From: Sinohyriopsis cumingii
Taxonomy: Eukaryota; Mollusca; Bivalvia; Unionida; Unionidae
Direction of reading: 5' to 3'
DNA: 64,000 bases
Assembly: GCA_028554795.2 (NCBI GenBank)
Contig: CM068831.1
Coordinates: 37,393,144-37,457,143, forward strand
Made by a program: the position numbers and the translations under genes. Under the pieces are notes generated by a model that was not told where the DNA came from, did not search any database, and saw nothing but the letters and a program-made list of their open reading frames with translations. Of the stretch, positions 31,000 through 45,555 are shown piece by piece (position 1 is the stretch's first letter; every line of letters begins with the position of its first letter).

Positions 31000-33785
31000 A
31001 CAATTCTGTAACTCGATAATGAAGCAATTAACCGATTATCTGCGGCAGGTAAGAAAACGATAAAGAATTCCATATATCCATAAACGGCGTTTGGGGGTGG
31101 CGAGTAGGGCGACATCCCCAGGCCCCACTCTTGACGGGGCCCCGCGCTTCAGGTCTAAGGTCCTCCTTATGAGTTTGTCAAACTATATTATCCGCCAAAT
31201 CGCGAAAGTTGATCTAGTCTAGATATAATCAGTGTTTGCAGTAGCATACCAATCGAGATACCGATACTCTGGCTCCGCGCGGTCATGGTCGGCCCTAGGC
31301 CCCGCGTACTGCTAACGCCGCCTCTGCATATATCTACCTAACATCAAACAGGGATAGATAACAAATTATTTCAACTATCTCATGCGGCCACGCTTTGCAA
31401 TTTACGTTTTCGCAAACTCTTCAGTTCTAGATCAATATGATTAACAGTAATATAACATGATACGACACTAGTTTTCACGGAATGAGAACAAACCACGTGA
31501 TTTCAAGCAGGCGACTTTTACAGCATCTAATAGCCTCCCCTTTTGATGTCCAACGAAAATCACGTGGTATTTCCCTGGTAATGACAGAAAAGGCTGAGTT
31601 TACTCCAACTGAATGTCAGGTCTATCATTGGTAATATGACAGTCATGTGCACAATTGTATTTAAGCAATGCTGAGAGGTGGACCCAGTCAGTTTACTTGC
31701 CCTGGGTTATGGAGTTATCCTACATGATAAGGTGAGCAGTTCAAAATGCTATATTTGAAAATGGAATATAATATCAGCGGATTATAGTAGGTAATGTTTG
31801 GTACGATACCTTTGTGAGGATTCTTTTAAGTCTATTGGAATAGGTTTAACGTGTTACATTTGTCACAAAATAAGGATTTCCATAAATAGCCCTGACGACA
31901 TCAATACTTTAACATTTATATTTTGGATGGCAGAATAATCGACTTAGTACCTATTCATATCAAGACACCACCATGCTGAATTTACAATACTGGTCAGCTG
32001 TGTGAAAGCGTCACTTTTACTCAGACACATTCTACTAGATCGACGAAGTGAACTTCGTCTAATTTAGAGCTGTATAAGCATACACTTTTCTGCAAGGTGT
32101 TTCTTTATCGAAAACATTATAATGCTTTGTTATCTGAAGTATAATATTTTACAATACAAAACATTTAATAGGATCTCAATAGTTCCTGAACTATGACAGC
32201 TTTTCAGTCCCATGAGGACGCAGATAGACGCAAATACCATTGGCAGTTGTCTTTACAACCATTTTTCAGATACCCAGTACATTTGGACTTTCTTATCGGA
32301 TGAGGACATCAACTGCCGCCAAGTTATGACCGTGTGGTCATGGTCCTGATAGCTTTAATTGACCTTAGGTTAAATGCCAGTCGCGCACAGGGCTTTATCT
32401 TTTCATGCATTGTAGTGTATATACGATTATGTAGTGGGATCGCAATGGTTTCAAGTGCTAATTCCCGCATGTAATGATGTCAATTTCGACTGTATGTATA
32501 AATGTGTATATACTTGATTATATTGATATAAAGCGATGATCTCAATAATCTTTATGTTGTGACCAAGAGGTTAAAACAGAGAGGCATGTCCCGCAATTCC
32601 CAGTCACACATATTTTGACTTTTGGATAATTGATCGCATAAGCCATTTTTCATACATGCTAGATAAACAATTCTAGATCTACTTGAAATTTATGCAAAAT
32701 CACCTGAACATTCTAGCACCAACCGCAGCTGTAAAATCAAACGCTTACAATAAACAACAAATTTAACATCGATTGGACCATAATTGTTTCAAGTTTCAAG
32801 TGTATTCCTCTAACTTTGCAAGAAGAAATCAGTGACAATTCATGTGACTCGTATGTACCCCCGGATATACGGTATAATTATTTTGAATTCGGGACATTTG
32901 GGCCAGATTAACAGTTTCGTCAAACATTATGACTAATGTAGTTTGAAGAGGAAGATAAACAAGTATATTTATAGCATTTACGATTTAAACTAGTTACCCA
33001 CATTGAGAAAATATAGAAAAAGCTGCTAGCTCCGACAGCGGTCATTTTCACTTCCTGTATTTCAAGGGTAAATTGTATAAAAAAGAGCCGATAATATTTT
33101 ATGAAAACAAAATAATTTAAAAGATGGTATTGCCTACTCTGGCTAAAGTTGCTTTTCCTTTTAAAAAACTTGCTAAAGTTAGGGTACTTTGGACATAGTC
33201 AGGCCGATTTTCCAAGCACATTGAAACAAATATTTTGATTAGCCGTGTCCTTAAGATCATGCACGATATCCACACCTATAACATGTAAATAAAACTTCAG
33301 CCACAATACATTAAAATAACACATATGTATGCCAATATTTTCTCCTGAACCTCTGTCGGAAGTAGCTAATGGAGCGCAACCAGCTTAGGACGCTACAGCG
33401 TTCTTTATTACATTTGGAGTCAGCTGTATCCTTTTAGTAGAGGAGTACTTCCCCTTTTTGTAGTGTCTTTCACATACTTACACATAAACTTAAAATATAA
33501 ACTGTATACTGTGCTCTTCATACAACTGAATAGTGTACATATACAGTACATGTATAGCTCATCTCCTAGGATGAAAAACAGCCGGATTCTCTTCCGCTGT
33601 ATTCGCTGAATGCTAGCTGCTGAGCATGCACAGCACTGCATCTGGTAAACTGAAGTGTTTTTGTACATACAAGAAGATACACTATATCCGCCAGAAACTG
33701 TAAGATGAAGCACGTTCTTCATTATTTATCAGTAGAACATATATAAATGACTAGAGATAAATATTTTACCCACTCAGTGAGGATT
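31000..33785. other. Host intergenic DNA
   Basis: No convincing gene, RNA or repeat on either strand; AT-rich with a G/C-rich patch near 31090-31150. Confidence 0.5.
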
Positions 33786-35230
33786 TACGCCAAGAAGTGC
33801 AATCGGACTCTATTTATTTTGGAGTGATAAATCTTCGGAATTCAGAAATCATGAATAATCTTGACCAGTAACTTTCACATTTACAACAACAAGAAAGGAA
33901 TGAACTTAAACAGTTGTTACTTGAATATGAGCACTTATTTCCAGATGTCCCTACAAGCACAAACAAACTTTTTCGTAACGTTGAAATGGTAAATTCCAAA
34001 CCTGTTAAACAACACCCATAGGGATGAACCCTCTGAAACAGGAATACTTGAAAAAATAAATTCGATATCTGTTGGAGAATGATTTCATAGAGCGCAGTAG
34101 AAGTGACCGGAGTTCACAATGTATACTTGTTCCGATACCGGATAAAACTATCAGTATGTGCACTGATTATAAGAAGGTGAACAGTGTAACTAAAACAGAT
34201 TCATTAACATTACCAAGAATCGATGATAAAATTGGAAATGCCAAGTATGTCACCAAATTTGACCATCTAAAAGGATTTTGGCAAATTTCACTGAAGGAAA
34301 TAGCAAAGGAAATTTCAGCATTCGGTACTCCAGATGGATTTTATCAATATAAAGTGATGCCGTTTTGGATGAAAGGATCGCCAAGTACTTTTCAACGTCT
34401 AATGAATATGATTACCTCTGGTCGATATAATTGTGATGCTTACATCGATGATGTCATCATCTACAACGACACCTGGAAAGAACATTTTGCGATAATTCGG
34501 AAATTCTTGGACAAACTGATGCAAGTTTGACAATTAATTTAACCAAAAGTGAGCATTGCCATGCTTGTGTAGCATTTCTGGGATATATCGTAGGACATGG
34601 ACAAGTTAAACCTATAGATGCTAAGGTCAATTCTATCTCTGATTTCCCCGTGCCTATCAGTAAAAGATCAACTCATATCATGCGATTGTTAGGTATGGCT
34701 GGATACTATCGGAAAGTTTGTTTAAATTATTCCATAATTGCTGAACCCCTGACAAATATTTTGAGTAAGAAAACCAAGTATCATTGGACTGAAAAATGTC
34801 AGGAGGCTTTTAATAAGTTAAAGGACATACTTAAGCTCCAAATTTTAGTAACTCATTTAAACTGTCTGTTGAGGCAAGTAATGTTGTGGTTAGAGCAGTT
34901 TTAATTCAGGAAGATAAAAATGGTGTTGATCATCCAGCGTGCTATTTTTCTAAGAAATTAAAAATGCACCAGAGAAATTATTCCACAATCGATAAGGAAT
35001 GTTTGTTTTTGATATTGGCATTACAGCACTTTGAAGTTTACGTTAGCTCAGCTCCTTCTCCATTTATCATGTTTAGTTATCACAACCGCCTTACTTTCAT
35101 CGGCAAGATGAAAAATAAAAGTCAGAGATTATTAAGGTTGAGTTTTGTTTGTTACAGGAATATAATATTGACATCAGGTGCATCAAGGGAATAGACAATT
35201 TAATAGCAGATGCACTTTCCCGTGTATAGA
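33786..35230 (+). mobile_element. Ty3/Gypsy retrotransposon relic (RT-RNase H)
   Basis: Pol fragment in at least three frames. RT: FDHLKGFWQISL, catalytic YIDDVIIY (34441-34464), then LLGMAGYYRK and PACYFSKKLKMHQRNYSTID of the RNase H region. No integrase or gag seen. Dead copy. Confidence 0.85.
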
Positions 35231-36559
35231 AATATTATTTCATGTTCATTTGGTATCATTCATAAGATTTCTTCTTATGACATTTTTTATAAGCCACATG
35301 TGTGATTGAACTATGTTAAAAAGAAAGCTTTATTATATAAAGTTTTTTTGGTATATGGGGGGAAGTATTATGTATATTTGATTTAATTTAATTGCTTGTT
35401 GTTAGTTGTATATATTTTTATTCCATTACATGCTATTGTAATGTAACTTTATTTACTGGATTTGACTTTGTCCAGAAATTCAGTTCAGTTCTGTTTGACC
35501 TGACTGGTATTGATAAACACCTAATGATAGAAACGTTGTATCTAGTTTCTGAACTTGATTCAGAACCAGTGATAGTTTTGGAAAACAACTTTTCAAAAAA
35601 AATTAACTTCTTTCTCAGAGTAAGAATTATTAAGTTAAGTCAAGGCCTTACCTGGATTACGTGGTAATTATCATGTAATAAACTTCCATTCCTTCTGTAA
35701 GGATGAACTCTTGACCACCATCCTGGAATGTTTTGCGTTGTAGTCAGTCTTATAGCTTATGTTATGATAACGGGTAGTCAGGCGGCCTCCAAACGTATGT
35801 TGTGACCAGTTTGAGTTGAAATTTTATTTTATTGAATTTCAGTTTTTGAGTTGAGAGTTTATTTTATTTAATTTCAAATGATTCTTTTCCCTTGAAATAC
35901 ATAAGTGTTCCTGCAAAATACTGGGATAAAAACATTTATTGGAAGTTATACGGAATTCAAAACTGGAATAATATTTTCTGTGATTAAACAAAAAAATAAA
36001 CTTGACACAACAACACTTTGCAGGTTACAACAGACGTCATTGTCTTCCATTTTGGATTTCATCGGGATTCGAACTTAGTTTCATTCAGGACTTTTTATTA
36101 CTAGGACTTCTAATTTTTAATTCTTAGATTATTTTGCGATTTGATGCGTAAAACCGTAAATTCTTTTGTCTCATTTTTCACTTGATAGTCTAGGTAAATA
36201 AATTATTTGTTAAATTTTACAAAGCTTGCTGGGTTCACTTTATTCCTGTTACTTTTTGTAAGAGCCTAGACACGTAACAGTATGCCACCAAATTTCATCT
36301 TCTGAAAGGATTTCGGCAAGTACCACTGACGGAATAGTTAATATAGTACTTGGAGACAGATGATTCAACCAGTTAAAGATGAAGTGGTGTTTTATTGTCA
36401 ATGAAAAGAAAATATCACAGTGTCGGATCTATAAATAAACAAGTAGGTATCATAGAGAATAACAATAAATCCCTAGAGAAAGTCAGGCTTTACAGTTTAT
36501 GTCTTGGCACTTCATACAACATCGCACTGAGATGTTTTGTATTCGGTGACTTAAGAATC
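35231..36559. repeat. Possible Gypsy 3' tail / dispersed repeat
   Basis: A stretch around 35390-35660 (CATTACATGCTATTGTAATG and neighbours) has a diverged second copy at about 39890-40210. Position after the Gypsy pol suggests 3' UTR or LTR, but boundaries are not clear. No gene. Confidence 0.4.
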
Positions 36560-36659
36560 CTATACAGTGGGAAAGCTGGCTTGAGTAGCAATACCACACA
36601 TGTTGGCCTTATTTCTAGCCATCATGATGTATCCCTGCATACCCCAGCTCATGCCCCAG
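36560..36659 (-). pseudogene. Cathepsin L-like last exon (host)
   Basis: Reads [20 protein letters not shown] then [12 protein letters not shown] and stop, the C-terminus of papain-family cathepsin L. Preceded by a splice acceptor (TTACAG). Joined to the exon at 37750-38021, its first base completes the Ser of NSWG, so the intron phase fits. Confidence 0.8.
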
Positions 36660-37749
36660 CTGTAAGTCAGAAAAGAAAAAAAAATAATTATATGAAATAG
36701 TTTTTAAAATGTCCCAGGTCATTAAAACAGTGCTACAAAATTGAATGAGCCTTAAAGGTTACCGGCAATTAAGTCATACATTTCGAAGTGCCGTGAGCTG
36801 GAATTAACCACTCTCTATGGTTCTCTGTTTTGCTATATTAAACCTTGGTAAATCAATTTGGTAAATCAACAAACATTTCTCCATCATTTACTAAAACTAC
36901 ATATCTCAACTTCTGATTCTTTCTCTCATGGATATTTAAAGCAGAAACTTTTACTTAAGTGGGTGCCAGAGATTTTGTATCTATGTTAGGTTGTTTGTGG
37001 ATAAGATAAATATTCTAACACGAGTGCGACAGCGATATTTACTCATTACAAGAAACAAATCGGTGACAGTTCCATGATTGCCAAAGTCGTTCAGGTTGAG
37101 TAAAGTTCGAAGCTTTCGAGACGAATGAAATCTACGATCACAGTATTGCTGATACGTTAGTTTTTGTACGACTGTCGCACCTCAAGAACGTATGTAAGTT
37201 GGATTGGAATGCAATTCAAGCATGGTACAAAAATAATTATGTACGTAGAAAGGTTAATCCAAATATCGACAGTCTATTTGATCATGTCTCTTTTCGTCGG
37301 GTCGAAACTACATTGATTTTAAAAGCTGACGTAAGCACTATAATTATGTTAGTAAATACTAGATAAAAAAAATTCTTTCGAATAAGGTGAAATGCTTCTA
37401 GTTCTTCATCTCCATATGTAGTGGCTAGTAAACAATCAAAACGAAAATTAGTTGTTCCTTAGCAAATCTCATTTGGATGTGTTTGTATTATCCCGCAGTG
37501 TCGTATTTAATGATGCTTTTTATTCCAAACATGGCTCTCCCCTCCACTCAGTCGTCTTCGTGTTTGCTAACATTCTATTGGCATGAACGCAAACAAAGAA
37601 ACTTATTTGATTCAGAAATTTCTTGTGCTTGGATCAGGAATCCAAAATTGTTGTCTGAATGTTTAGTTTGAAAGATTAGTGATTTATTTTAGCATTCAAA
37701 ACTATAGTTCTCACTAATAAAGCAAGCAAACAAAATGCCTTATTCTTAC

Positions 37750-38021
37750 CTGTTTTTAACCAGCCGGTAGTCCTGGCTACCTTCAGAACCGTATTCAATA
37801 GCTAGAACTCCGAGGACAAGATTCACTGAGATGCAGGAACTTTCAGTGTACACACCAGTTTTCTATAGTTGGAAGGACATGTGACTGGCGTCTATGCCGA
37901 CCGAGATGGGTCCAACCGTTGATACGATTTTCTGAAGGTCGGTTTCGCTTCCATGTTCAGTATCCAGATAGCTCACTTCAGTGGCTCCGATATTAACCTT
38001 TTTGAACTTGCATGCTCCATT
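37750..38021 (-). pseudogene. Cathepsin L-like exon (host), inactivated
   Basis: Acceptor TTTTATGCAG and donor GTAAGA frame an exon reading VGPISVGIDASHMSFQL then KTGVYTESSC. A TAG replaces the Tyr codon after FQL, and the His expected in the DHGVL motif is Leu (LVLGVL). With both changes it is a pseudogene or a catalytically dead homologue. Upstream exons are not visible. Confidence 0.78.
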
Positions 38022-38500
38022 CTGCATAAAACAACGAAAGAAAACAATTATTATTCTTTCCATTTAGTCAATTGTTTTCTAAGCACTTCGATAGTGCATG
38101 AGTTATCTTAGCCAAAGCTGGGCAATACTGACAATTCACCATTTTTCGGAACACCATGAGTAGATTGTTAGCTTCACAGCATATTTATTTGCCCTATATA
38201 AAATTAGTAATTCATTTTGCAATGCATCTCTAACTCTCATGCATTATTACCTTCGCCAATCTATACCTCTGTCAACCTCCCACGTCTTGTAAAACACAAA
38301 CAAGAAGATCTACATTATGAGTTACCATTATTGTTGACTTCCTTTCCAATTACAACGTGCATTGCAAGTTTTGAAATTTTAACGGTGTCATTAAACTATG
38401 CAATAAACTGTTCTCCATTCATACATATGGAGAGAGAACATGCTTTCGCTCTAAATTTGTATTTATTTACTAACCATATATCAATGATTATTATGTCATT

Positions 38501-39460
38501 TTGGATAGTCACCTAAAACGGCATTACTTATTAGAATGTAGCCGTTATGTAAATCAACACAAGATCCCGTTTCTAACCTTTAGTCACTATAGTAATACCA
38601 ACATCAAATTCACACAATCAGTGCGAAACCTAGGTGTCACTCTGGATAGTACTCTCACGTTGCACCAACATGTCATGAACATTTGCAAGACTGCATATTT
38701 TGAGCTGAGACGCATCAGCTCCATTCGCAAATATCTTTTAGTTGATGCCACTAAAACACTTGCATTTTCATTAGTACTTTCAAGACTGGACTATTGTAAC
38801 TTAATTCTGTCTGGTTCATCTCAATATCTACTTCAGAAACTTCAAAAAAAGTTAAAAACACAGCTGCTCGGATCATGCTTAGAGTACCACGACCAGAGCA
38901 CACATCCCCGCTGCTCTATACCCTAAACTGGCTATCCATTCGATCCAGAATCAAACAAAATTTGTTCTCTGTGCTTCCTTTTCTTTGTCGGACTCTAGTC
39001 CAACATACCTATCCGATCTCTTCCATGTGTACACACCAGCAAGATACTTACGCTCCTCTTCTGACAATTGTATATTCATTATTCCAACAATGAAAACAAA
39101 GTCATATGGACAGCGTTCTTTTGCATACCAGGGCCCAGCAACATGGAATGAATTGCCCACTGAACTTAGACACAAAGACACAGTGATCCCATTCAAGAGT
39201 GCTCTCAAAACTCACTTATTTCGACTGCAAGAACAAACTTAAAGACCTAATAATGTTTCCTACCTTAAATATTCTCAGTATGTTTTTAATGTTTTCTAAT
39301 TTCATGGTGTTTGTTTTTGTAATCATATCATTATGGGGTTTCTTTATTATTTATTTTAATGGTTTTTTTTAATTATCGCAAGGTGTTGTCTAATGTTGTA
39401 AAGCGCTTAGAGCTTCTAAAGATTAGGCGCTATACAAAGTCCTCATTATTATTATCATTA

Positions 39461-39465
<5 letters not shown>
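38501..39465 (+). mobile_element. LINE fragment (CR1/L2-like), 3' end
   Basis: RT C-terminal motifs VRNLGVTLDSTLTLHQHV and SRLDYCNLILSG in one frame, then QGPATWNELPTELRHKD in another. Ends in AAGCGCTTAGAG...GGCGCTATACAAA and ATTATTATTATCATTA, a usual 3' end of such LINEs. Confidence 0.85.
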
Positions 39466-41012
<1,547 letters not shown>

Positions 41013-43177
41013 CAGTGTCTCTGATTTCGCCATTTTCGGTGATCTCAGCCAGGTTATTGATGACAGCGACTTTTAACTTGACAATAACATCTTGAATGTC
41101 TGCGTTAGACGTTTGTAGTTTACCAGTTTGGTCTTCAAAATAACAAGCTTTCCTGGATCGACACTAGCAACAAAAACACGACTAGTAAGCTCGATCAAAA
41201 TCGCTTTGGTGGCAAACCTACTCCGATCCATATCATCACCTTATCGTCGGGTTGAGTAACGTCCGTACATGTTAAAAGACATTTCATATAATGCTATTAA
41301 GCATACTTTATTGTAAAATCCATAAGTGCTTGTGGGTTTGGAAACCCCGAAAACGCATGCAACGCTTTAAGAACAAAACGACCTCATATTCGTCCATCAA
41401 ACGTAGTTTGCATCGGCAGTTTAATAAGACAATGGTTGTTGTCCACCGTCCGTTGTTCAATAATTAACAATATCAACTGGTGGTGCATATGAGTCAATAT
41501 GCAAATGATGTCGATGCGTCACCACGTATGCAACCCAGTGAGTGTCAGGTCTTGTTGTCAAATCCTGTTTGGCAATACCAGTTTCAGGTGAGCGTTGCAC
41601 AATCGTTAAAAGTCATTGTGCATAAAGACGCCACCAAAATGCTTAATTTTGTCATAGCGAGTAAATCAAGGTTGGTTCATGGAAGCTTAGCCTTTTGTAT
41701 GTTGTACGTTTAGTCGAAGACCTTTGCCTTAGGGCATTCAAAAGCTGTTAACCAATGGTCTCTTCCTTTCTGTTATTAGTATACGACCTACCAGAGCTTT
41801 TTCAGCGCCATTTTTGACGCAGATTAAACAGCCTCTAACGCCGTAGCTTTTGCAACATCTGGAGCCGCTGAAGATATTCAATTGGTCTTTTCAATTTGTG
41901 CCGCTTCTGACTTGTATAACTTTAATTTCACTCACGTGTTGCTTTATTTTTCCACATTAAGCTGAAGGAACTATATTTGTGGCCAACTACATGCGGATAT
42001 TTCCAGTGAATTTTGTCTAAGAAAGTTTCAATGTGAGGATTGTTTGTTTGTTGCGTTTTATTTTCATCTGATTTTCACTAAGGTCAACCTTCACTTCACG
42101 AGAGCACATTGTTATTTAAATATGTAATAGTTTTAATTAAGAACTTGAGAAAGGTCAATGAATTTTCCACATCTACATCGATTACTCTTATTCGAGAAGC
42201 AGCACCCTCCAGCAACAGGGTCTTATCGGAAAGCATAATATCTGTAATTAGCACGAGCTGAGCTATACGTGCATGAAAATTAATGCCGACAAAGGACTAC
42301 CTGAACAATGAATTGGTTACAACGTACGAAAAATCATGTTAGAAAATCTGCGAACTAATGTCGATGTTTTGCCGGTCCATATACGACCACAAGTTGTAAT
42401 ATGCACGTGCAATATGACGAATGGCTGCCGCATAGTCAAGTCGAATTTCTTCACAATGTTCTTGATGACGTTGGACAACAAATAAATTGCAGTCACTGCT
42501 AAGGTGTCAAATATTATATTACTATGTTCTTGGTCATTTTCTATATTTACATTTTGAAAGGCTACAAACACATGTTTAGATGCGGTAAGAACATGTTGAG
42601 ATTTTGCTTGCCAAGTAATTCGTCTCGTAATTGCAGTTTGTGGGTGTGCATCTGTGGAGTATGAACCATGCGAACATCTATCTCTACGAAACCCAGATAT
42701 GTGACTGAGGGAAATTGCACACAAAACCTTCAGCGAATCGCCAGTACGTTGTGATCAGCGCTGTACAAATCCAAGATTGAAATTAGCAATTATTGCCTTT
42801 ATATCAGCATTACCATCGCCAGCTTGATTTCGAGGTCTTCCAATAGTATATAAACTATGATATGCATGAACAGTTGCATCTATGACAAACAAAATAGTTG
42901 CCCCAGCTGTTCTTGTGTAATTATAGCTGTATCTGGCTAGTCCAAGAATCGTTGTGGCTACGTCAGCGTTGTCAAGAATTGATTCGATTTACTTTCCTTC
43001 GCTGAAATGAGGTGTACTGTTGAATAACGCCTAATTCCGCTGTTAACAAATCGGTAGCGTAATTAGGACCATTGGCAAGTATCAGATTCCCTTCAATTTC
43101 CAAGAATACCTAGACTTGTCAAGCACTTGCAGTTACATTTGCAATTGATTGGGGTCTCTGGCCTGGTATGAATAATA
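41013..43177 (-). mobile_element. Relic of a fourth Polinton (middle-element lineage)
   Basis: Frame-shifted remains in the same order as the middle element, on the minus strand: hexon (43177-42317, e.g. DVATTILGLARYSYNYTRTAG in pieces, KHVFVAFQN), pX-like Ala-rich tail (41872-41792, SASKMALKK), protease (41645-41459, IKHFGGVFMHNDF and THWVAYV...DSYAPPV) and fibre (41225-41013, GKLQTSNADIQDVIVKL). Full of stops. No TIR found. Confidence 0.82.
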
Positions 43178-43863
43178 CCTAAAATCTCGTTTACTTTGAT
43201 CCACCAGCCCAAATCAAATACTTTGCTCCTTTACTACACAGAACAGCATAAACCGGTTTTTCTACTACAGCGCAAGTACTTCATACCGTGTGGAGTGGAA
43301 AATTCCATATAATAGGAAAATACTTTGCTGGCAGAAAATATATTTTGTATGAAAGCATTTGTGGCGGTAGTTATATATCATGGCAAATATTAATTCGTGG
43401 ACGACTCTCAAAATATTTTGAATGAATTTGTCGAGATATCGTCTAGTGGGGTCAACCCGCCAAATGACTGGAATGTTAAGAAAATGTGGCAGAAAAATTT
43501 AAGTCGCTGTTTCTTTTGAATTCATCATAATGTCAGCCTCTAAAATACCAGCAGCACCTGGGTGAACTCAATTTTGGCATTATCGAATTTTCTATGCAGG
43601 TTACTCAGGGCACACGGAATAAATTTTCAGCACTAAATCCAGGTATCGTTCTTAATGCGTTCACTTGGGATAAAGGCTTTTATCCGCGTGCACTATCCCT
43701 ACATGGACAACATGAACGACCACAAATATTTTGATTTGTTGATGCTGAGTGATATGATTGGTTCAAAGTAGGTGTTGCATTAGTATGGATAAAGAATCCA
43801 GCCCGGTTGCTAAACCGGCACAGTAAGTACCATGGTAAATAATATCCATGAAGACGCTGCATT
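43178..43863. other. Unassigned sequence before right element
   Basis: May hold more of the relic Polinton, but I could not match it. No gene supported. Confidence 0.4.
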
Positions 43864-43869
43864 CTTGTA
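43864..43869 (+). repeat. Target site duplication CTTGTA (left)
   Basis: Identical to 62718-62723 beyond the other TIR. Six bases is the usual Maverick duplication. Confidence 0.9.
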
Positions 43870-44183
43870 AGTAGTTAAGGGGGGCACTTTACGTACAATG
43901 GGAATTAGCATTACAGACCCCCCCTGGGTTAGATTACGTACAATGGAAATTTAACATGGCGAAAAATCGTGGGTCAGATTACGTACAAGGGGAATTAACA
44001 TGGCGATAAATCGTGGGTCACTCTACGTACAAGGGGAATTTAACATGGGAATAAATTGTGGGTTAATATACGTACAAGGGGAATTGAACATGGGAATTTT
44101 TTTTTTTAAAAAAAGGGGTAGGCAATTGAAAGGCTATCTCTTTTCGAGATATATGGCTGGCCCTGAAAAGGGCCTTTGGGTTT
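43870..44183 (+). repeat. Left TIR of right element
   Basis: Mirrors 62398-62717. Holds four drifted copies of a ~42-bp unit (TACGTACAAGGGGAATTTAA) and, at its inner edge, the histone-type stem-loop. ORFs within are translations of the repeat. Confidence 0.95.
44159..44174 (-). terminator. Histone-type 3' stem-loop (TIR copy)
   Basis: On the minus strand GGCCCTTTTCAGGGCC, perfect 6-bp stem and UUUC loop, followed by GAAAAGAGAT. 148 bases after the stop of the accessory gene 44322-44582. Confidence 0.85.
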
Positions 44184-44321
44184 TCTTCTTCTTCTAATTT
44201 CTTCTTTTCCTCCACCAAGTTCTTATTTTATCTCCTACACTCTTCTTCTCTTTCTTTTTTTCTTCTTCTCCTCCTCTTCTTCTTTCTTCTCTTCCTCCTC
44301 TTCTTTCTTCCTCTTTTCATT

Positions 44322-44582
44322 TTATTCTTCTTTTTCAATTTTTTCGTTCCATGTTCTTATTCTTATATTTTCCTCTTCATCCTCCTTCTCCTCCTTTATT
44401 TCCTTCATTACACCACTGATCATATCCTTTGCTTTTCTTAAATTGTTAATTTCCATTTTTACTCTATGCGGACTATAAGAATAATGGTCTTCATTGAGTC
44501 GTACGAGCATTTGTTCTATCATTCCCAAATTGTCAAGGACGTCTTGCAATGATTGGAATTTATCGAGGTGGTTCGAAGCCAT
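44322..44582 (-). CDS. Accessory coiled-coil protein 1
   Basis: 86 residues from ATG 44582 (MASNHLDKFQSLQDVLDNLG). Charged helix ending in a Glu/Lys run. The pattern Lx(2)L..VL.NL...LV is shared with accessory genes 2 and 3. TATAAG lies 40 bases upstream and two shared motifs beyond that. The following purine run could extend it if a frameshift exists. Function unknown. Confidence 0.65.
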   Translation of the reverse strand: MASNHLDKFQSLQDVLDNLGMIEQMLVRLNEDHYSYSPHRVKMEINNLRKAKDMISGVMKEIKEEKEDEEENIRIRTWNEKIEKEE

Positions 44583-44634
44583 CTTCTTTGTAGAATGGTT
44601 CCAACGACGAACGTGGTGGGTTCTTATACTGAAA

Positions 44635-44730
44635 GCACGGACGTGAAGGAAAACATCCCCTAAAACATAAAATGGATCTTACCTCGATCATGACCCAACA
44701 ACGCGCGGACGTGAAGGAAAACATCCCCCT
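44635..44730 (-). promoter_or_regulatory. Doubled upstream motif of accessory gene 1
   Basis: GGACGTGAAGGAAAACATCC occurs at about 44639-44658 and again at 44707-44726, 68 bases apart. Between them lies GATC-GAGGTAAGATC-like sequence also present before accessory gene 2. Motif given on the plus strand; the gene is on the minus strand. Confidence 0.75.
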
Positions 44731-44970
44731 ACTTTTTCATTTCATATAATATAACCCTAACTATACTCTTCACATACGCTAAGAAACAATAAAGAAACCC
44801 ATAATTTACTATTCACACAAGCATACCTTAGCTCTTACAAACACAAACACCCAAACACACAAATACATACCCTCACATTTTTTTTCAAAAAGAGGTAGTG
44901 TTTATAATCACACTACTCTACCTACACACATTGGCAAATGGATTGTTATTTCTTTTCTAGAGTATTGGGT

Positions 44971-44986
44971 AGCCCTGAAAAGGACT
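44971..44986 (-). terminator. Histone-type 3' stem-loop after accessory gene 2
   Basis: Minus strand AGTCCTTTTCAGGGCT: A-U end pair and one U-G pair, UUUC loop. Followed by ACCCA and, 13-17 bases on, GAAAAGAAAT. 26 bases after the stop at 45013. Confidence 0.85.
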
Positions 44987-45012
44987 GTTTTTGGAACTTC
45001 AGAGGCACCTGG

Positions 45013-45489
45013 CTAATGGTGGCACCTTCCGGGTCTGGCACCACAGACACAACGCCTACTCCAGTCATTGGTCCAATTGACTGAAGTTGTTGGAAGAGCT
45101 GACGGGGGGTGAGTGGCTTCACTATCCCACTCCTCCGTTTGCGGAATAGTGAACACTTCTTCTTCTTCCCTTTGTCTTCTTTCTCTTCTATTCCTCATTC
45201 GAGGATGAACAATTGGTCTCCTTACCTCTTGTTGTGGTTGTAACTGTGGTGCAGTCATTGCCTGTGGAGGTTCCATCACCCAGGGCTTCACCTCACATTT
45301 CTCTATCATGAACACGTGAGACCTTATCCCTCTCTTTTTTTCTTCCTCTTCTTTCAGTTTTCTTTCTTCTTCCTCTTGTTCTATCCTGGCTTCTTCCACA
45401 AGGGCCTCTGCAGCCAGCTCATTCAGGAGGCATCTGGCATACTCCAGATGCATCTGAAGTTCCATCAATTTACTCAGTCTGCTGCTCAT
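45013..45489 (-). CDS. Accessory coiled-coil protein 2
   Basis: 158 residues from ATG 45489 (MSSRLSKLMELQMHLEYAR). A helical EEEERKLKEEEEKK segment follows, then a Pro/Arg part and a Cys/His tail (CVCGARPGRCHH). The start MxS[RK]L[SA]KL matches accessory gene 3. TATA (45544-45549) and doubled motif upstream, histone-type stem-loop downstream. Confidence 0.7.
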   Translation of the reverse strand: MSSRLSKLMELQMHLEYARCLLNELAAEALVEEARIEQEEEERKLKEEEEKKRGIRSHVFMIEKCEVKPWVMEPPQAMTAPQLQPQQEVRRPIVHPRMRNRRERRQREEEEVFTIPQTEEWDSEATHPPSALPTTSVNWTNDWSRRCVCGARPGRCHH

Positions 45490-45555
45490 TTTTCTAGTGT
45501 TGAACAATCAACAAGGGTAGCTAGACTGCCGAGCGAGTTTCAATTTATACTGAAA

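Noticed and set aside
31000..33785. tRNA or other RNA genes in host spacers
   Set aside because: No cloverleaf or promoter boxes recognised by eye.
35760..36279. Possible Gypsy LTR (TGTTA...TAACA)
   Set aside because: No second copy with matching ends was found in the window, so the limits cannot be supported.
44000..44197. ORFs in the right element's TIRs (also 62330-62581) and 61256-61468
   Set aside because: They translate the repeated TIR unit and the region around the stem-loop.
44176..44478. Ser/Phe-rich plus-strand ORF
   Set aside because: Antisense of the Glu/Lys-rich accessory gene and its purine tract.
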